From the NCBI GenBank assembly GCA_900769875.1, contig CAAGII010000009.1:1-64000 (forward strand): DNA of 64,000 nucleotides. Direction: 5' to 3'. Origin of the DNA: Clostridia bacterium (lineage in GTDB: Bacteria > Bacillota > Clostridia > Christensenellales > Aristaeellaceae). Position numbers and translations under genes: made by a program. Each line of letters starts with the position of its first letter. Position 1 is the first letter of the stretch. Of the stretch, positions 17,166 to 25,680 are shown one piece after another. The notes under the pieces are model-generated. The model saw only the letters and a list, made by a program, of their open reading frames with translations. It searched no databases and was not told where the DNA came from.

Positions 17166-18170
17166 ATGCGGATTTTTGTGGACGCCATGGGCGGCGACAA
17201 TGCGCCCGGCGCAACGGTAGAGGGCTCGCTGGAGGCGCTGCGCCGCTTTGACGGGCTGGAGATCGTCCTTGCGGGCGACCTGAAGGCGGTGGAGCCGCTG
17301 CTCCGCGACTGCGACGATGTGCGCAGCCGCATCACGCTGGTGGACGCGCCCGAGGTGATTACCAATCACGATCACCCGGTGATGGGCGTGCGCACCAAAA
17401 AGCAGAGCGCTACGGTCATCGGCATGCTGCAGCTCAAGGACAAGCAGGTGGACGGCTTTGTATCCGCGGGCTCCACGGGCGCGACGCTGGCGGGCGGCAT
17501 GTTCCGGCTGGGGCGCATCCCCGGCATTGAGCGCCCCGCGCTTGCGCCGCTGATGCCCAACGGCAAGGGCTACTTCCTGCTCATCGACTGCGGCGCGAAT
17601 GTGGACTGCAAGCCCGAATACCTGCAGCAGTTCGCCCTGATGGGCGACGCGTACATGCGCGGCGTGATGGGCATGGAAAACCCGCGCGTGGGTCTTGTCA
17701 ACATCGGCGCGGAGGAGGAAAAGGGCAACGCGCTGACCAAGGCGGCCTATCCGCTGCTTGCGGCGGCGCCGTGCAACTTTGTGGGCAACGTGGAGGCGCG
17801 CGATATCACGGCGGACGTGGCCGACGTGCTGGTGGCGGACGGGTTTGCCGGCAACCTGATTCTGAAATTCATGGAGGGTATGGCGGGCACACTGCTGGGC
17901 GTCATCAAAAAGGAGATCATGAGCGATCCCGTCAGCAAGCTGGGCGGGCTGATGGCCAAGCCCGCCTTCCGGCGCGTGAAGAAGCTGATGGATTATACCG
18001 AGGTCGGCGGCGCGCCCCTGCTGGGCGTGCAGGGCGCGGTGGTGAAGGCGCACGGCTCGAGCAACGCCCACGCGTTTGCCTGCGCCATCGGCCAGGCGAT
18101 CCGCATGGTGGACGGGCACGTGGTGGAAACCATCGAAAAACAGGTTGCCGGACTGCTTTGTGAGCAATGA
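17166..18170 (+). CDS. plsX: Phosphate acyltransferase PlsX
   Basis: 334 residues, normal for PlsX. It converts acyl-ACP to acyl-phosphate, the donor for PlsY in phospholipid synthesis, as a peripheral membrane enzyme. Seen: the N-terminal VDAMGGDNAP signature, STGATLAGG, IDCGANVDCKPEYLQQFA, NIGAEEEKGN and DGFAGNLILKFMEG. The start at 17166 has GGGAGG upstream; the longer frame does not. It heads the plsX-acpP-rnc cluster typical of bacteria. Confidence 0.97.
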   Translation: MRIFVDAMGGDNAPGATVEGSLEALRRFDGLEIVLAGDLKAVEPLLRDCDDVRSRITLVDAPEVITNHDHPVMGVRTKKQSATVIGMLQLKDKQVDGFVSAGSTGATLAGGMFRLGRIPGIERPALAPLMPNGKGYFLLIDCGANVDCKPEYLQQFALMGDAYMRGVMGMENPRVGLVNIGAEEEKGNALTKAAYPLLAAAPCNFVGNVEARDITADVADVLVADGFAGNLILKFMEGMAGTLLGVIKKEIMSDPVSKLGGLMAKPAFRRVKKLMDYTEVGGAPLLGVQGAVVKAHGSSNAHAFACAIGQAIRMVDGHVVETIEKQVAGLLCEQ

Positions 18171-18236
18171 CGCAATCCCCCGCAAGGGGTTGCCATACAT
18201 GGCAAGCGATGTGCAATGGTAAAAGGAGGAATACCC

Positions 18237-18464
18237 ATGATTTTTGATACTGTCAAGAGCATGATCGCCAAGCAGCTGAAGGTGGACGAGGCGTCCATCA
18301 CGCGCGAGAGCCGTCTGATCGAGGATCTCAAGGCTGACAGCGCCAACGTGATGGTAATGATTATGGATCTGGAGGATCGCTTCGGCATCATGGTGGAGGA
18401 CGACCAGATCATGAAGCTGCGCACGGTGGGCGACGTGGCGGATTACATCGAAAGCCACAAGTAA
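18237..18464 (+). CDS. acpP: Acyl carrier protein
   Basis: 75 acidic residues in a four-helix ACP fold. It carries acyl chains on a 4'-phosphopantetheine attached to Ser in the motif DLKADSANVM. The usual motif is DSL; here Ser is followed by Ala-Asn, a variant seen in some Firmicutes. A strong AAAGGAGG lies 8 bases before ATG 18237. It follows plsX by 66 bases and precedes rnc, supporting a fatty acid/phospholipid role. Confidence 0.94.
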   Translation: MIFDTVKSMIAKQLKVDEASITRESRLIEDLKADSANVMVMIMDLEDRFGIMVEDDQIMKLRTVGDVADYIESHK

Positions 18465-18485
18465 GCTCAACAGGGTCGGACGCGC

Positions 18486-18517
18486 GTCATCGCTCCGTGA
18501 TTTGGCGGAGCGATGGC
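18486..18517 (+). promoter_or_regulatory. mRNA hairpin between acpP and rnc
   Basis: A perfect 10-bp stem (18488-18497 with 18506-18515, 8-base loop) is extended by a U-G and a G-C pair. It is not followed by a T-tract, so it is not an intrinsic terminator. It lies about 40 bases before rnc and could be an RNase III processing site. Confidence 0.5.
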
Positions 18518-18557
18518 TTGGTGCGCCCATCCCGCGATACCGGGGACGGAGGATACC

Positions 18558-19214
18558 ATGCAGGCATTGATGAAGGCGCTGGGCTACCGTTTTCGCAACG
18601 AGGAGCTGCTGCGGCAGGCGCTGACGCACCCCTCCATGGGCAGGCAGGACAACCAGCGGCTGGAGTTTCTGGGCGACGCGGTGCTGCAGTACCTGATGAG
18701 CGATATGCTCTACAAGACGCACCCCGCCGATCAGGAGGGCGGGCTGACGCACCTGCGCGCGCTGCTGGTGTGCGAGGCGGCGCTCAGTCAGGTGGCGCGC
18801 TCCCTGCATGTGGGCGAGGCGCTGCTGATGGACAAGGGCGAGGAGCTGACCGGCGGCCGCGAAAAGCCGAGCGTACTGTGCGACGCAATGGAGGCGATCC
18901 TTGCGGCTGTGTATCTGGACGGCGGCATGGAGGAGGCGCGCGGCGTGGTGCGCCGCTGCTGGCCCAGACCCGAGGACGTGCATCGCCCCATGCAGGACAG
19001 CAAGGGCGCGCTCCAGGAGCTGCTGCAGAAGGATGGCGGAGACGCGCCCACCTATGACATTGTGGCGCAGTCCGGCCCGCCGCATGACCGCAGGTTTGAG
19101 GCCGCGGTCTACCGCTACGGGAAGGAGCTCGCGCGCGGCGAGGGCAAGACCAAGAAGCAGGCCGAGCAGGCAGCGGCGCTCAGCGCGCTGAACATGCTCG
19201 CGGCCGGGAAATAA
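18558..19214 (+). CDS. rnc: Ribonuclease III
   Basis: 218 residues, near the usual 220-230. It cleaves double-stranded RNA in rRNA processing and mRNA decay. The RNase III domain (1-145) has the signature QRLEFLGDAVL with metal-binding Glu/Asp and the second acidic cluster in CDAMEAILAAVYLDGG. The dsRNA-binding domain (150-218) shows KGALQELLQ and EGKTKKQAEQAAA. SD GGAGG lies 5 bases before ATG 18558. The gene is in the usual place after plsX-acpP. Confidence 0.96.
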   Translation: MQALMKALGYRFRNEELLRQALTHPSMGRQDNQRLEFLGDAVLQYLMSDMLYKTHPADQEGGLTHLRALLVCEAALSQVARSLHVGEALLMDKGEELTGGREKPSVLCDAMEAILAAVYLDGGMEEARGVVRRCWPRPEDVHRPMQDSKGALQELLQKDGGDAPTYDIVAQSGPPHDRRFEAAVYRYGKELARGEGKTKKQAEQAAALSALNMLAAGK

Positions 19215-19235
19215 CCGTTGTTCCGATCCGTCGAA

Positions 19236-19266
19236 ACGCTGCCGGATAACGCACGGCGGCGTTTTT
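19236..19266 (+). terminator. rnc terminator
   Basis: ACGCTGCCG pairs with CGGCGGCGT (one G-T pair) and is followed by five T residues on the plus strand. Confidence 0.85.
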
Positions 19267-19272
19267 GCATGC

Positions 19273-19308
19273 AAAAAACCGGGCCGCTCCGCGTGGAAGC
19301 AGCCCGGT
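19273..19308 (-). terminator. Terminator of the flavoprotein gene
   Basis: Minus strand: ACCGGGC and GCCCGGT, with further pairing inside, followed by six T residues. It sits just after the stop at 19321. Confidence 0.9.
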
Positions 19309-19320
19309 GAAGGATGGAGA

Positions 19321-21195
19321 TTACTTGCTCAGGTACTCCGCGGCGGAAGCGCCCGCGATGCGGCCGAACACGGTGAAGTCGGCCACGGCGTTGCCGCCCA
19401 GGCGATTCGCGCCATGCACGCCGCCGGTGACCTCGCCAGCCGCGAACAGGCCGGGAATGGCGGCGCCGTCGGTGTTCATCACGCGCGCGGCGGTGTCAAT
19501 CACCAGACCGCCCATGGTGTGATGGATGCCCGCCGTCACCTTGATGGCGTAGAAGGGCGCGCTGTCCAGCGGCTTTGCGAAGCTGGTGCGGCCGAAATCG
19601 GGATCAGCCTTGGCCTCAACCTTGGCGTTCCAGTCGGTCATGGTGGCGGCGAAGTCCGCGGCAGGCACGCCGATTGCGTCCGCCAGCGCCTCGTAGCTCT
19701 CGCCGGAGACGGTGAAGCCCTTCTTGATGTAGCCCGCGATGACGCTGGAGGCGTCCACCATCTTCTGGTCGACGATCAGCCAGGAGAAGCTGCCGGTCTG
19801 GGCGATTTCAGCGGCGGACACCACGTCGCGTGTGCCGACCTCGTCCACAAAGCGCTTGCCCTCGGCGTTGACAAGGATCGCGCCGTCGCCGCGCAGACCC
19901 TCGGTGATGAGGGAGGCGGTGTTGGCTTCCACGGTGGGATGAATCTGAATCTGATCCATGTCCACGAACGCAGCACCCAGCTCAATGGCCATCTGGATGC
20001 CCGTGCCCTGCGCGCCGGCGGCGTTGGTGGTCATGAAGCCGGCGAGGTTGCGGTTGTACTTGACCACCATGTCAAGGTTCGCGCCGAAGCCGCCGGTGGC
20101 GAGGATGACAGCGCCCGCGTTCACGGTGACGGTTTCGCCGTTCTTGCCGGTGGCCACGATGCCGCAGGCCGCGCCGTCACGGGTCAGGATGGTGTGCGCG
20201 TTGGTCTCAAACAGGAAGGCGATGTTCTCGCGCTCCTCGCAGGCGGCCTTGAGCAGGGGCACCATGTAGCTGCCCACGGAGATGGTCTTGCCCTCGTCGT
20301 TCACAGGGCGATGGATGCGCTTCACGCTCGCGCCGCCGAAGGAGCCGACGCTGGTCAGGTTCACGTTCACGGTCTTGAGCCACTCGATGCCGCTGGCGGT
20401 GTTCTCGCACAGCACGCGCACCAGCTCGGCGTCGTTCACGCCCTTGCCGCCGATCATGGTATCCAGCTCCATCAGCTCCACGGAGTCGAAGTAGCCCACG
20501 GGGTTCGCCTGATAGGCGGCCCACTGCTCGGCCACGGTCGCGGCCAGCGCGGTGATGGCCTCGTTGTCGGCGTAGGCCTTGGCGGCGTTCAGGGTCTTTT
20601 CCACGCCCGCGCTCTCGCCAAACACGTTGGTCTGCTGCGCCTCGGTCTCAGCGGCGTTCATGCCGCCGGTCGCCTTCACGGAGTTGCCGCCGGCGATGGC
20701 CTGGCTCTCCACAATCACGACGCTCTTGCCCGCGTCCGCGGCGGTGATGGCAGCGGTCATGCCCGCGCCGCCCGCGCCCACGATGACCACATCCGCCTCA
20801 TAGACCTTGTCCTCGGCGGGCGCGGCGTTCTGCGCGGTCATATAGTCGTCAGGGTTCAGCCCAGCGGCGACGAGCGCGGCCTTCGCGGCCTCGAGCACGC
20901 CGTTGGAGGTCAGTGTGGCGGTGGCCACCACGTCCACATTGATGCTGCCGGTCACGGTCATGGCCTCGGCCATCAGCTCCATGGCGACGCCGCCGATGGC
21001 GGGGGTTTCCTCCGCGCCGGTCACGGACGCGCCGGTGATTTTGCCCTCCTCAAGGGTCAGCACAACCTTCACGTCGCCGGCAAAGCCCTTGGCCGTGCCT
21101 TCAAACGCGCCGCTGACGGCTTCTGCCATCGCGGCGGGCGCGAGGGTCAGAAGCAGCATGAGCGCAAGCAGCAGGGAAATGATACGCTTTTGCAT
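19321..21195 (-). CDS. Secreted FMN/FAD flavoprotein reductase (fumarate-reductase-like)
   Basis: 624 residues. A signal peptide (1-25, ending PAAMA) is followed by an FMN-binding domain (about 26-115) and a FAD domain (about 135-624; VVIVGAGGAGMTAAI dinucleotide loop). Active-site residues of soluble fumarate reductases are all visible: His in QIHPTVE, Arg in GLRGDGAILVNAEGKRF, His in GIHHTMGGL, Arg in GVHGANRLGGNA. The FMN attachment motif usually reads SGAT-x-TS; here it is ATATLTS with the acceptor Thr kept. No heme motifs. It probably reduces fumarate, urocanate or another enoate outside the cell, fed by membrane flavin electron transport; the substrate is not known. ATG 21195 was chosen because AGGAGAGG lies 9 bases upstream; the earlier ATG has no spacing. 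Confidence 0.88.
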   Translation of the reverse strand: MQKRIISLLLALMLLLTLAPAAMAEAVSGAFEGTAKGFAGDVKVVLTLEEGKITGASVTGAEETPAIGGVAMELMAEAMTVTGSINVDVVATATLTSNGVLEAAKAALVAAGLNPDDYMTAQNAAPAEDKVYEADVVIVGAGGAGMTAAITAADAGKSVVIVESQAIAGGNSVKATGGMNAAETEAQQTNVFGESAGVEKTLNAAKAYADNEAITALAATVAEQWAAYQANPVGYFDSVELMELDTMIGGKGVNDAELVRVLCENTASGIEWLKTVNVNLTSVGSFGGASVKRIHRPVNDEGKTISVGSYMVPLLKAACEERENIAFLFETNAHTILTRDGAACGIVATGKNGETVTVNAGAVILATGGFGANLDMVVKYNRNLAGFMTTNAAGAQGTGIQMAIELGAAFVDMDQIQIHPTVEANTASLITEGLRGDGAILVNAEGKRFVDEVGTRDVVSAAEIAQTGSFSWLIVDQKMVDASSVIAGYIKKGFTVSGESYEALADAIGVPAADFAATMTDWNAKVEAKADPDFGRTSFAKPLDSAPFYAIKVTAGIHHTMGGLVIDTAARVMNTDGAAIPGLFAAGEVTGGVHGANRLGGNAVADFTVFGRIAGASAAEYLSK

Positions 21196-21241
21196 TCCAA
21201 TCATCCTCTCCTGGTAGATACCGCTTTTGCGGATGGCAGTG

Positions 21242-21270
21242 ATTATAGCACATCCCCGGCAGTCTGACAA
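21242..21270 (-). promoter_or_regulatory. Flavoprotein gene promoter
   Basis: Minus strand: -35 TTGTCA (21265-21270), 17-base spacer, -10 TATAAT (21242-21247) preceded by TGC. An A+T-rich stretch just upstream could act as an UP element. Confidence 0.8.
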
Positions 21271-21350
21271 CAGTTTAACAAATATTTTCCGCATGCGCCA
21301 GTCCATTCCTGCATAGGCTGTACCAGCCATGGGCGGAAGGAGGAATGCGG

Positions 21351-21755
21351 ATGAGCAATGCGGGCCGTGTGGCGCGCAGAAGGCCCGGCAGACGGCAGCG
21401 GGCGGTCTGGATTCTGGCAAGGGGGCTGATGCTGTCAATCCTGTGTACGCTCGCGGGCGTGGTGATCTTTGCGCTGCTGATGCAGCTGATCCGCCCGTCG
21501 GACGGGGTGATCCGGGTGTTCAATCAGGCGCTGAAGCTGCTCTCGATCGGGCTTGGCGTGGGGTATGTGGTCAGGCGGATGGGCGGTGGCGCGCTGCAGG
21601 GCGCGCTGCTGGGGCTTCTGTACATGCTGCTGGGGGTCGGCGTATACGCCCTGCTCAGCGGGCAGGGGCTGACGCTCTCGCCCATGCTGGCCGATCTGGG
21701 CATGGGCGTCGCGGCAGGCGGACTGATCGGACTGCTGCTTGGCAGGAGCGCCTGA
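21351..21755 (+). CDS. TIGR04086-type small membrane protein
   Basis: 134 residues. A basic N-terminus (about 20 residues rich in Arg) is followed by four predicted membrane segments, two of them glycine-rich (SIGLGVGYVVRR, GMGVAAGGLIGLLLG). The layout matches the TIGR04086/YrzE family of Firmicutes membrane proteins of unknown function. AAGGAGG lies 7 bases before ATG 21351; an ATG six bases earlier is too close to the SD. It stands alone and divergent from the flavoprotein gene. Confidence 0.75.
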   Translation: MSNAGRVARRRPGRRQRAVWILARGLMLSILCTLAGVVIFALLMQLIRPSDGVIRVFNQALKLLSIGLGVGYVVRRMGGGALQGALLGLLYMLLGVGVYALLSGQGLTLSPMLADLGMGVAAGGLIGLLLGRSA

Positions 21756-21763
21756 GGGCACGC

Positions 21764-21806
21764 AAAAAGGGTCTCAGGGGGAAGGGCTTGTCCTCCGGGG
21801 ACCCTT
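21764..21806 (-). terminator. Terminator of the PBP-SH3 operon
   Basis: Minus strand: AAGGGTC pairs with GACCCTT, followed by TTTTGC. It lies 25 bases past the last operon stop and also falls after the convergent TIGR04086 gene. Confidence 0.75.
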
Positions 21807-21830
21807 GCGCGAACGCGTCCGCGCGAAAGC

Positions 21831-23243
21831 TCACTGCGGCAGATCCTGCGTCGCGATCAGCGCGAAGGTATCGTCCTGCGTCAGGAGCACATGGTACCAA
21901 TGGTCGCCCGCCGTGCCCAGCACGATCAGCTCAGTGCCCGCAGGCAGGGTGCAAAGGCGGACGGATGCGTCATCATCGCGGTAGCAGGCGACGCCGCCTT
22001 CCGCCGCCGGGAGACGGACAAGCCTGCACGCGGAGGCAACGGAGCGCTGCGCGTCGCCCAGCGCGAGGTATTCCTGCTTCATCCAGCCCACGCGCCCGCC
22101 GATGGCCACGTTGACCCAGCCCCGGCTTGTGCCCAGCACGCGCACGGGCGCGCCCGTCGCATAAGCGCCGAGGCTCTTGCTGGCGGCGTCCGGGCGCTGG
22201 CGCAGATGCAGCCTGTCGCCGGGCTGCGGATTGTTCACCACGCCCCAGCCGGTGGGGTCAAGCTGCACCTGCGCCTCGGTCACGGTGCGCGGCAGGGTGT
22301 TCCAGCTCACGCTCGTCGCGTCCGACCACGCGTGGGCGCCCCACAGCCGCGCGCCGCTTGTCTCAAGCCAGCTTTCCCCGAGGGCGACGGTGCCGTCCTG
22401 CACATGCAGCGCGCTCAGTCCCCATGCGCCGCTCTTCATGCGGCCGATGGTGCAGCCGATCCCGTCGCCAAGCGATGGGAAGCGCAGCGTAAGCGGATCG
22501 CCCGGCGCGCACGAGGTGCTTTCGGGCAGACGCGCCAGCTGCGCGTAAGACCACGCGCCCGCGCCGTCCCGCGTCAGGAGCAGCAGCGTGCGGTAGGATT
22601 GCTTCTCACGCGCGCACAGCACCGCGAAGCCGCCCTCCACGCCGCCGCCCTCCAGCGCCTGATAGCCCGGCGCAAGCGCGTCCAGCGCCGCCTGATAGAA
22701 GGCCGCGTCCGGCGCGCTTCCAAGGCGCGGATAGGTCGATGCGTCAAAGCCCGCGAGGTAGCGGTTGCGGTAGAGATCCTCGCGCGGAAGCAGCGCGTGC
22801 ACGCCGCCGCGCTGCACATGCAGGCAGCCGCCGTCATACCACACGGTCTGGGTCTCATCGCCCCATTCCTCGACCTGCGCCACATAGCCGAACGCCTCGC
22901 CGTCTAACTCCGATACGCAGCGCAGGGTGTGGAAGCCCTCGTCCGTATCCAGATCGTACTGCCATGACACGGTGCTTCCGCTCACATGCAGCGCGGGCAG
23001 GGGGAGCGACGGTACAAGCGCGTCCCGGTTGTCCGTCAGCACCCTGTTTCCGCTCAGGACAAGCAGCGTCCGCGCCTGTCCCGTTTCAAGAATGAAGGCG
23101 GACATGTCCCCGTCGGCAGCCTCGGCAAGGATGCGCGCGTCCGGATACAGGTATGCGGCGATGCTCCGGGCGCTCTCCTCGCCCCGGGCGGCGGCGCACG
23201 CAAGCACAAGCGCCATGAGCAGCAGCAGCGGCAAACGCTTCAT
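21831..23243 (-). CDS. Secreted SH3-domain protein of unknown function
   Basis: 470 residues. A signal peptide (1-21, LLLLMALVLACAAARG) precedes about 320 residues of mostly beta-strand sequence without a family I recognise. A bacterial SH3 domain follows (about 335-395; VNNPQPGDRLHLRQRPDAA, GWVNVAIGGRVGWMKQEYL), and a second SH3-like stretch closes the protein (TLPAGTELIVLGTAGDHWYHV). Such SH3 domains usually bind cell-wall peptides. The Cys in ALVLAC does not form a clear lipobox. Its ATG overlaps the stop of the pentapeptide gene by four bases, and it is the last gene of the five-gene operon. GGGAGGG is the SD. Confidence 0.7.
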   Translation of the reverse strand: MKRLPLLLLMALVLACAAARGEESARSIAAYLYPDARILAEAADGDMSAFILETGQARTLLVLSGNRVLTDNRDALVPSLPLPALHVSGSTVSWQYDLDTDEGFHTLRCVSELDGEAFGYVAQVEEWGDETQTVWYDGGCLHVQRGGVHALLPREDLYRNRYLAGFDASTYPRLGSAPDAAFYQAALDALAPGYQALEGGGVEGGFAVLCAREKQSYRTLLLLTRDGAGAWSYAQLARLPESTSCAPGDPLTLRFPSLGDGIGCTIGRMKSGAWGLSALHVQDGTVALGESWLETSGARLWGAHAWSDATSVSWNTLPRTVTEAQVQLDPTGWGVVNNPQPGDRLHLRQRPDAASKSLGAYATGAPVRVLGTSRGWVNVAIGGRVGWMKQEYLALGDAQRSVASACRLVRLPAAEGGVACYRDDDASVRLCTLPAGTELIVLGTAGDHWYHVLLTQDDTFALIATQDLPQ

Positions 23244-23884
23244 CCCATCACCCTCCCGCTTGATCGGATATCCAGCCCGAGCAGAGCGCTCAGCGCGATC
23301 GCCTGCTCCCGCGTCACGATAGCGCCGCGCAGGTTGGGCACGTCCGCGGCGAGGGCGGACACGTTGCAGCTGCGCAGATCAAGCCCGCCAAGGGGCGTGC
23401 GGCGGACGAGCATGCGCGTCAGGTCGCAATCGCGCAGCGCCACGTCGCGCAGCTGCGTATCCTCCAGGGTCGCCTCGCGCAGCTGCGTATCCTCAAACGC
23501 GCAGCGGTCGAGCCTTGCCGATACAATGTCCGCGTAATCCGCCTGGCACGACGCAAGGCGCACCGAGCGCAGCGTGGCGCGCGCAATTCTCGCGCCGGTC
23601 AGGCGGCAGTTTTCAAGGCGTACCCGCTGAAGGGACGCCTCCTCAAGGTCCGCGCCGCTCAGGTCGCAGTGGTCGAGGATCACGTCCGTGAAGACCGCGC
23701 GCCGCAGATTGCAGCCGCTCAGCACGCACTTGTGCATCACGCACGAGCGCAGGCTGACGCCGTGCAGGTCGTCGTTTGTTAGGTCGATCTCCTCCAGCTG
23801 CAGCCCCTCCAGATCGTCCTCCTGGGGCAGCTCCCACACCTCTTCCAGCGTCTGGTCAAGCTCCGGATCCTGTGGCGGCTTCAT
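23240..23884 (-). CDS. Pentapeptide-repeat protein
   Basis: 214 residues. An acidic N-terminus (PELDQTLEEVWELPQEDDLEG) leads into about 150 residues of pentapeptide repeats (A/C-x-L-x-x: CNLRRAVFTDVILDHCDLSG, ADLEEASLQRVRLENCRLTG). The C-terminus ends with NLRGAIVTREQAIALSALLGLDI, typical of the family. The right-handed quadrilateral beta-helix can mimic DNA (as in Qnr/MfpA) or be a scaffold; the role here is unknown. There is no signal peptide. It starts at the ATGA shared with the Snf2 gene and overlaps the SH3 gene by four bases. SD GGGAGG. Confidence 0.88.
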   Translation of the reverse strand: MKPPQDPELDQTLEEVWELPQEDDLEGLQLEEIDLTNDDLHGVSLRSCVMHKCVLSGCNLRRAVFTDVILDHCDLSGADLEEASLQRVRLENCRLTGARIARATLRSVRLASCQADYADIVSARLDRCAFEDTQLREATLEDTQLRDVALRDCDLTRMLVRRTPLGGLDLRSCNVSALAADVPNLRGAIVTREQAIALSALLGLDIRSSGRVMG

Positions 23885-25680
23885 GGCGTTTCCTCCCTTT
23901 CCTGCTTTGACAGGAGCGCGGCAAGACGCTCCACATGCCGCCGCGCCTGCGTGGCGGACTGTGCGGTTTCCTCCGGCGACTGCGGCGCGTCGCCCATCAG
24001 CGCCACAAACTGGCTCACCTTCAGGCCCAGCGCCTCCTGCATCACCGCGTCGCTTCCCTGCGGCGATACCAGATAGTAGCACAGAAGGCTGTCCTCCTGA
24101 CCGATGCGGTGGGCGCGATCCTCCGCCTGGCTGTGTACGGCGGGACTCCAGTCCAGCTCGCCGAACACCACGCAGGTCGCGCGCTGCAGATTCAGTCCGC
24201 TGGCCGAGCGCAGGCTGATGCAGAGCAGGTCGCTCATGCCCGACATGAAGCGGCCGGCCGCCGCCTCCTTCTGCGCCACGGTCTCCCGCCCCGTGATGAA
24301 GCCCGGATGGAAGCTCCTCAGCTCCTCCCTGTACAGATCCATCACGTCGTGATGGTGCGCGAAGAGCAGCACCTTCTCGCCGCTTTCCAGCAGCGCGCGC
24401 ACAAACTGGCACACATACGGCGCCTTGGCCACGCCGGTTGCCTGGCGCGCCTGCTGGCTGATGGTCTCCTCCAGCAGCGTGCGCTCGGCGGAGGTGAGCG
24501 TATCGTCGGTTTTCCAGCGCAGAATTTTGGGCAGCAGCGGCTTCATCAGGGCGCTGTAGACGCGGTCGTTCCAGTCCAGCTCCTGCACGAGGCGGCGCTT
24601 GGGCGGCAGAAAGCGCAGCACCTCCTGCTTGGTGCGGCGCAGCATCACGCCCTCGCGGCGCAGGTAGGCGCCCAGCACGTCGGGCTTGCGCACCATGGCG
24701 CTGCCGTAGCCCGTGCACCATTCGCGGGAGAAGGATTCCCAGTCGCCCAGAAAGTGGAAGTCGATGATGTTCACCACGTTCCAGATTTCGCCGCCCGCGT
24801 TGTAGATGGGCGTGCCGCTCAGCGCGATGACGCGCTCGCAGCTCTCCGACAGAAGGCTCGCGGCGGAGTATTTCTCCGTGCCCGCGTGGCGCAGCTCCTG
24901 CGCCTCGTCAAACACCACGCACTTGAGATTCCAGCGGGGAAGCTCCTCCTTCCAGCCGCGCAGGAGCAGGTAGTGCATGATGTAGATGTCCGCCTCGGGC
25001 AGGTCGTAGGGCTTCAGTCCCCGGATGATGTGGATGCGCGGCTTTTCCCCGCGGATGCGCAGAAAGCGCAGCGCCTCCTCGCGCCAGTTGAGGGTGAGGT
25101 GCGCGGGCGGCACAATCAGCGCGGGAAAGGACCGCGTGGCGGCAAGGCAGGCGAGCGCCTGCACCGTTTTGCCAAGACCCATTTCGTCCGCGAGCAGGCA
25201 GCGCTCGTTCTGCAGAAGGAACGACAGCCCCTGCTGCTGAAACGGCATCAGCTCGCCCGCGAACGTGCCCTCGGGCGGCGTGACGCACTGCGGAATCCCG
25301 CGCGTTTTCGCCCTGCGCACGGCGGCCTGTCTGGCCTGCGAGAGCGCCTCGTCCCAGCGGGTGAGATCCTGCAGCTTCACGGTCAGCGGATAGCGCAGCA
25401 TCAGCCAGCACAGATCCGCGACGGCGCGGCGGTTGGCCGTAAAGCGCGCCTCGCCGCGCTTTGCCCCTGCGGAGCCCGGAAACAGCCGCTTGCACATCTC
25501 CGTCACATCCGGCTCGCCCTTGACCACCCAGCAGCGGCTGCGCCGGTTGTAGCTGAGCGTGCCGCAGGAGGCGGGCGGGTTGACATCCACATACCGAAGG
25601 TAGGGCGGCAAAAGCTCGTCGCATGCGGCGCCGTCTCCCTCGCCGCCTGTCAGGCTGCCCTCGCAGTATTCATCATTCAC
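23881..25680 (-). CDS. Snf2-family DNA helicase/translocase
   Basis: 599 residues. About 130 N-terminal residues (LPPYLRYVDVNPPASCGTLS, reminiscent of HARP-like regions) precede a two-lobe SF2 motor. Motif I is ADEMGLGKT (about 163), motif II DEAQ (about 256, DEAQ rather than DEAH), motif III ALSGTP, and motif VI QAEDRAHRIGQ (about 520). Snf2 motors translocate on double-stranded DNA. The start is taken as GTG 25680, overlapping the upstream stop as GTGA; there is no in-frame ATG before the conserved region. It sits immediately after a small PD-(D/E)XK-like protein, a helicase/nuclease pairing common in phages and mobile modules. Confidence 0.88.
   Translation of the reverse strand: MNDEYCEGSLTGGEGDGAACDELLPPYLRYVDVNPPASCGTLSYNRRSRCWVVKGEPDVTEMCKRLFPGSAGAKRGEARFTANRRAVADLCWLMLRYPLTVKLQDLTRWDEALSQARQAAVRRAKTRGIPQCVTPPEGTFAGELMPFQQQGLSFLLQNERCLLADEMGLGKTVQALACLAATRSFPALIVPPAHLTLNWREEALRFLRIRGEKPRIHIIRGLKPYDLPEADIYIMHYLLLRGWKEELPRWNLKCVVFDEAQELRHAGTEKYSAASLLSESCERVIALSGTPIYNAGGEIWNVVNIIDFHFLGDWESFSREWCTGYGSAMVRKPDVLGAYLRREGVMLRRTKQEVLRFLPPKRRLVQELDWNDRVYSALMKPLLPKILRWKTDDTLTSAERTLLEETISQQARQATGVAKAPYVCQFVRALLESGEKVLLFAHHHDVMDLYREELRSFHPGFITGRETVAQKEAAAGRFMSGMSDLLCISLRSASGLNLQRATCVVFGELDWSPAVHSQAEDRAHRIGQEDSLLCYYLVSPQGSDAVMQEALGLKVSQFVALMGDAPQSPEETAQSATQARRHVERLAALLSKQEREETP

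Noticed and set aside
23885..24721. A long N-terminal extension of the pentapeptide protein
   Set aside because: The upstream part is an alternative frame of the Snf2 gene and lacks family similarity; ATG 23884 has a good SD and the ATGA junction.
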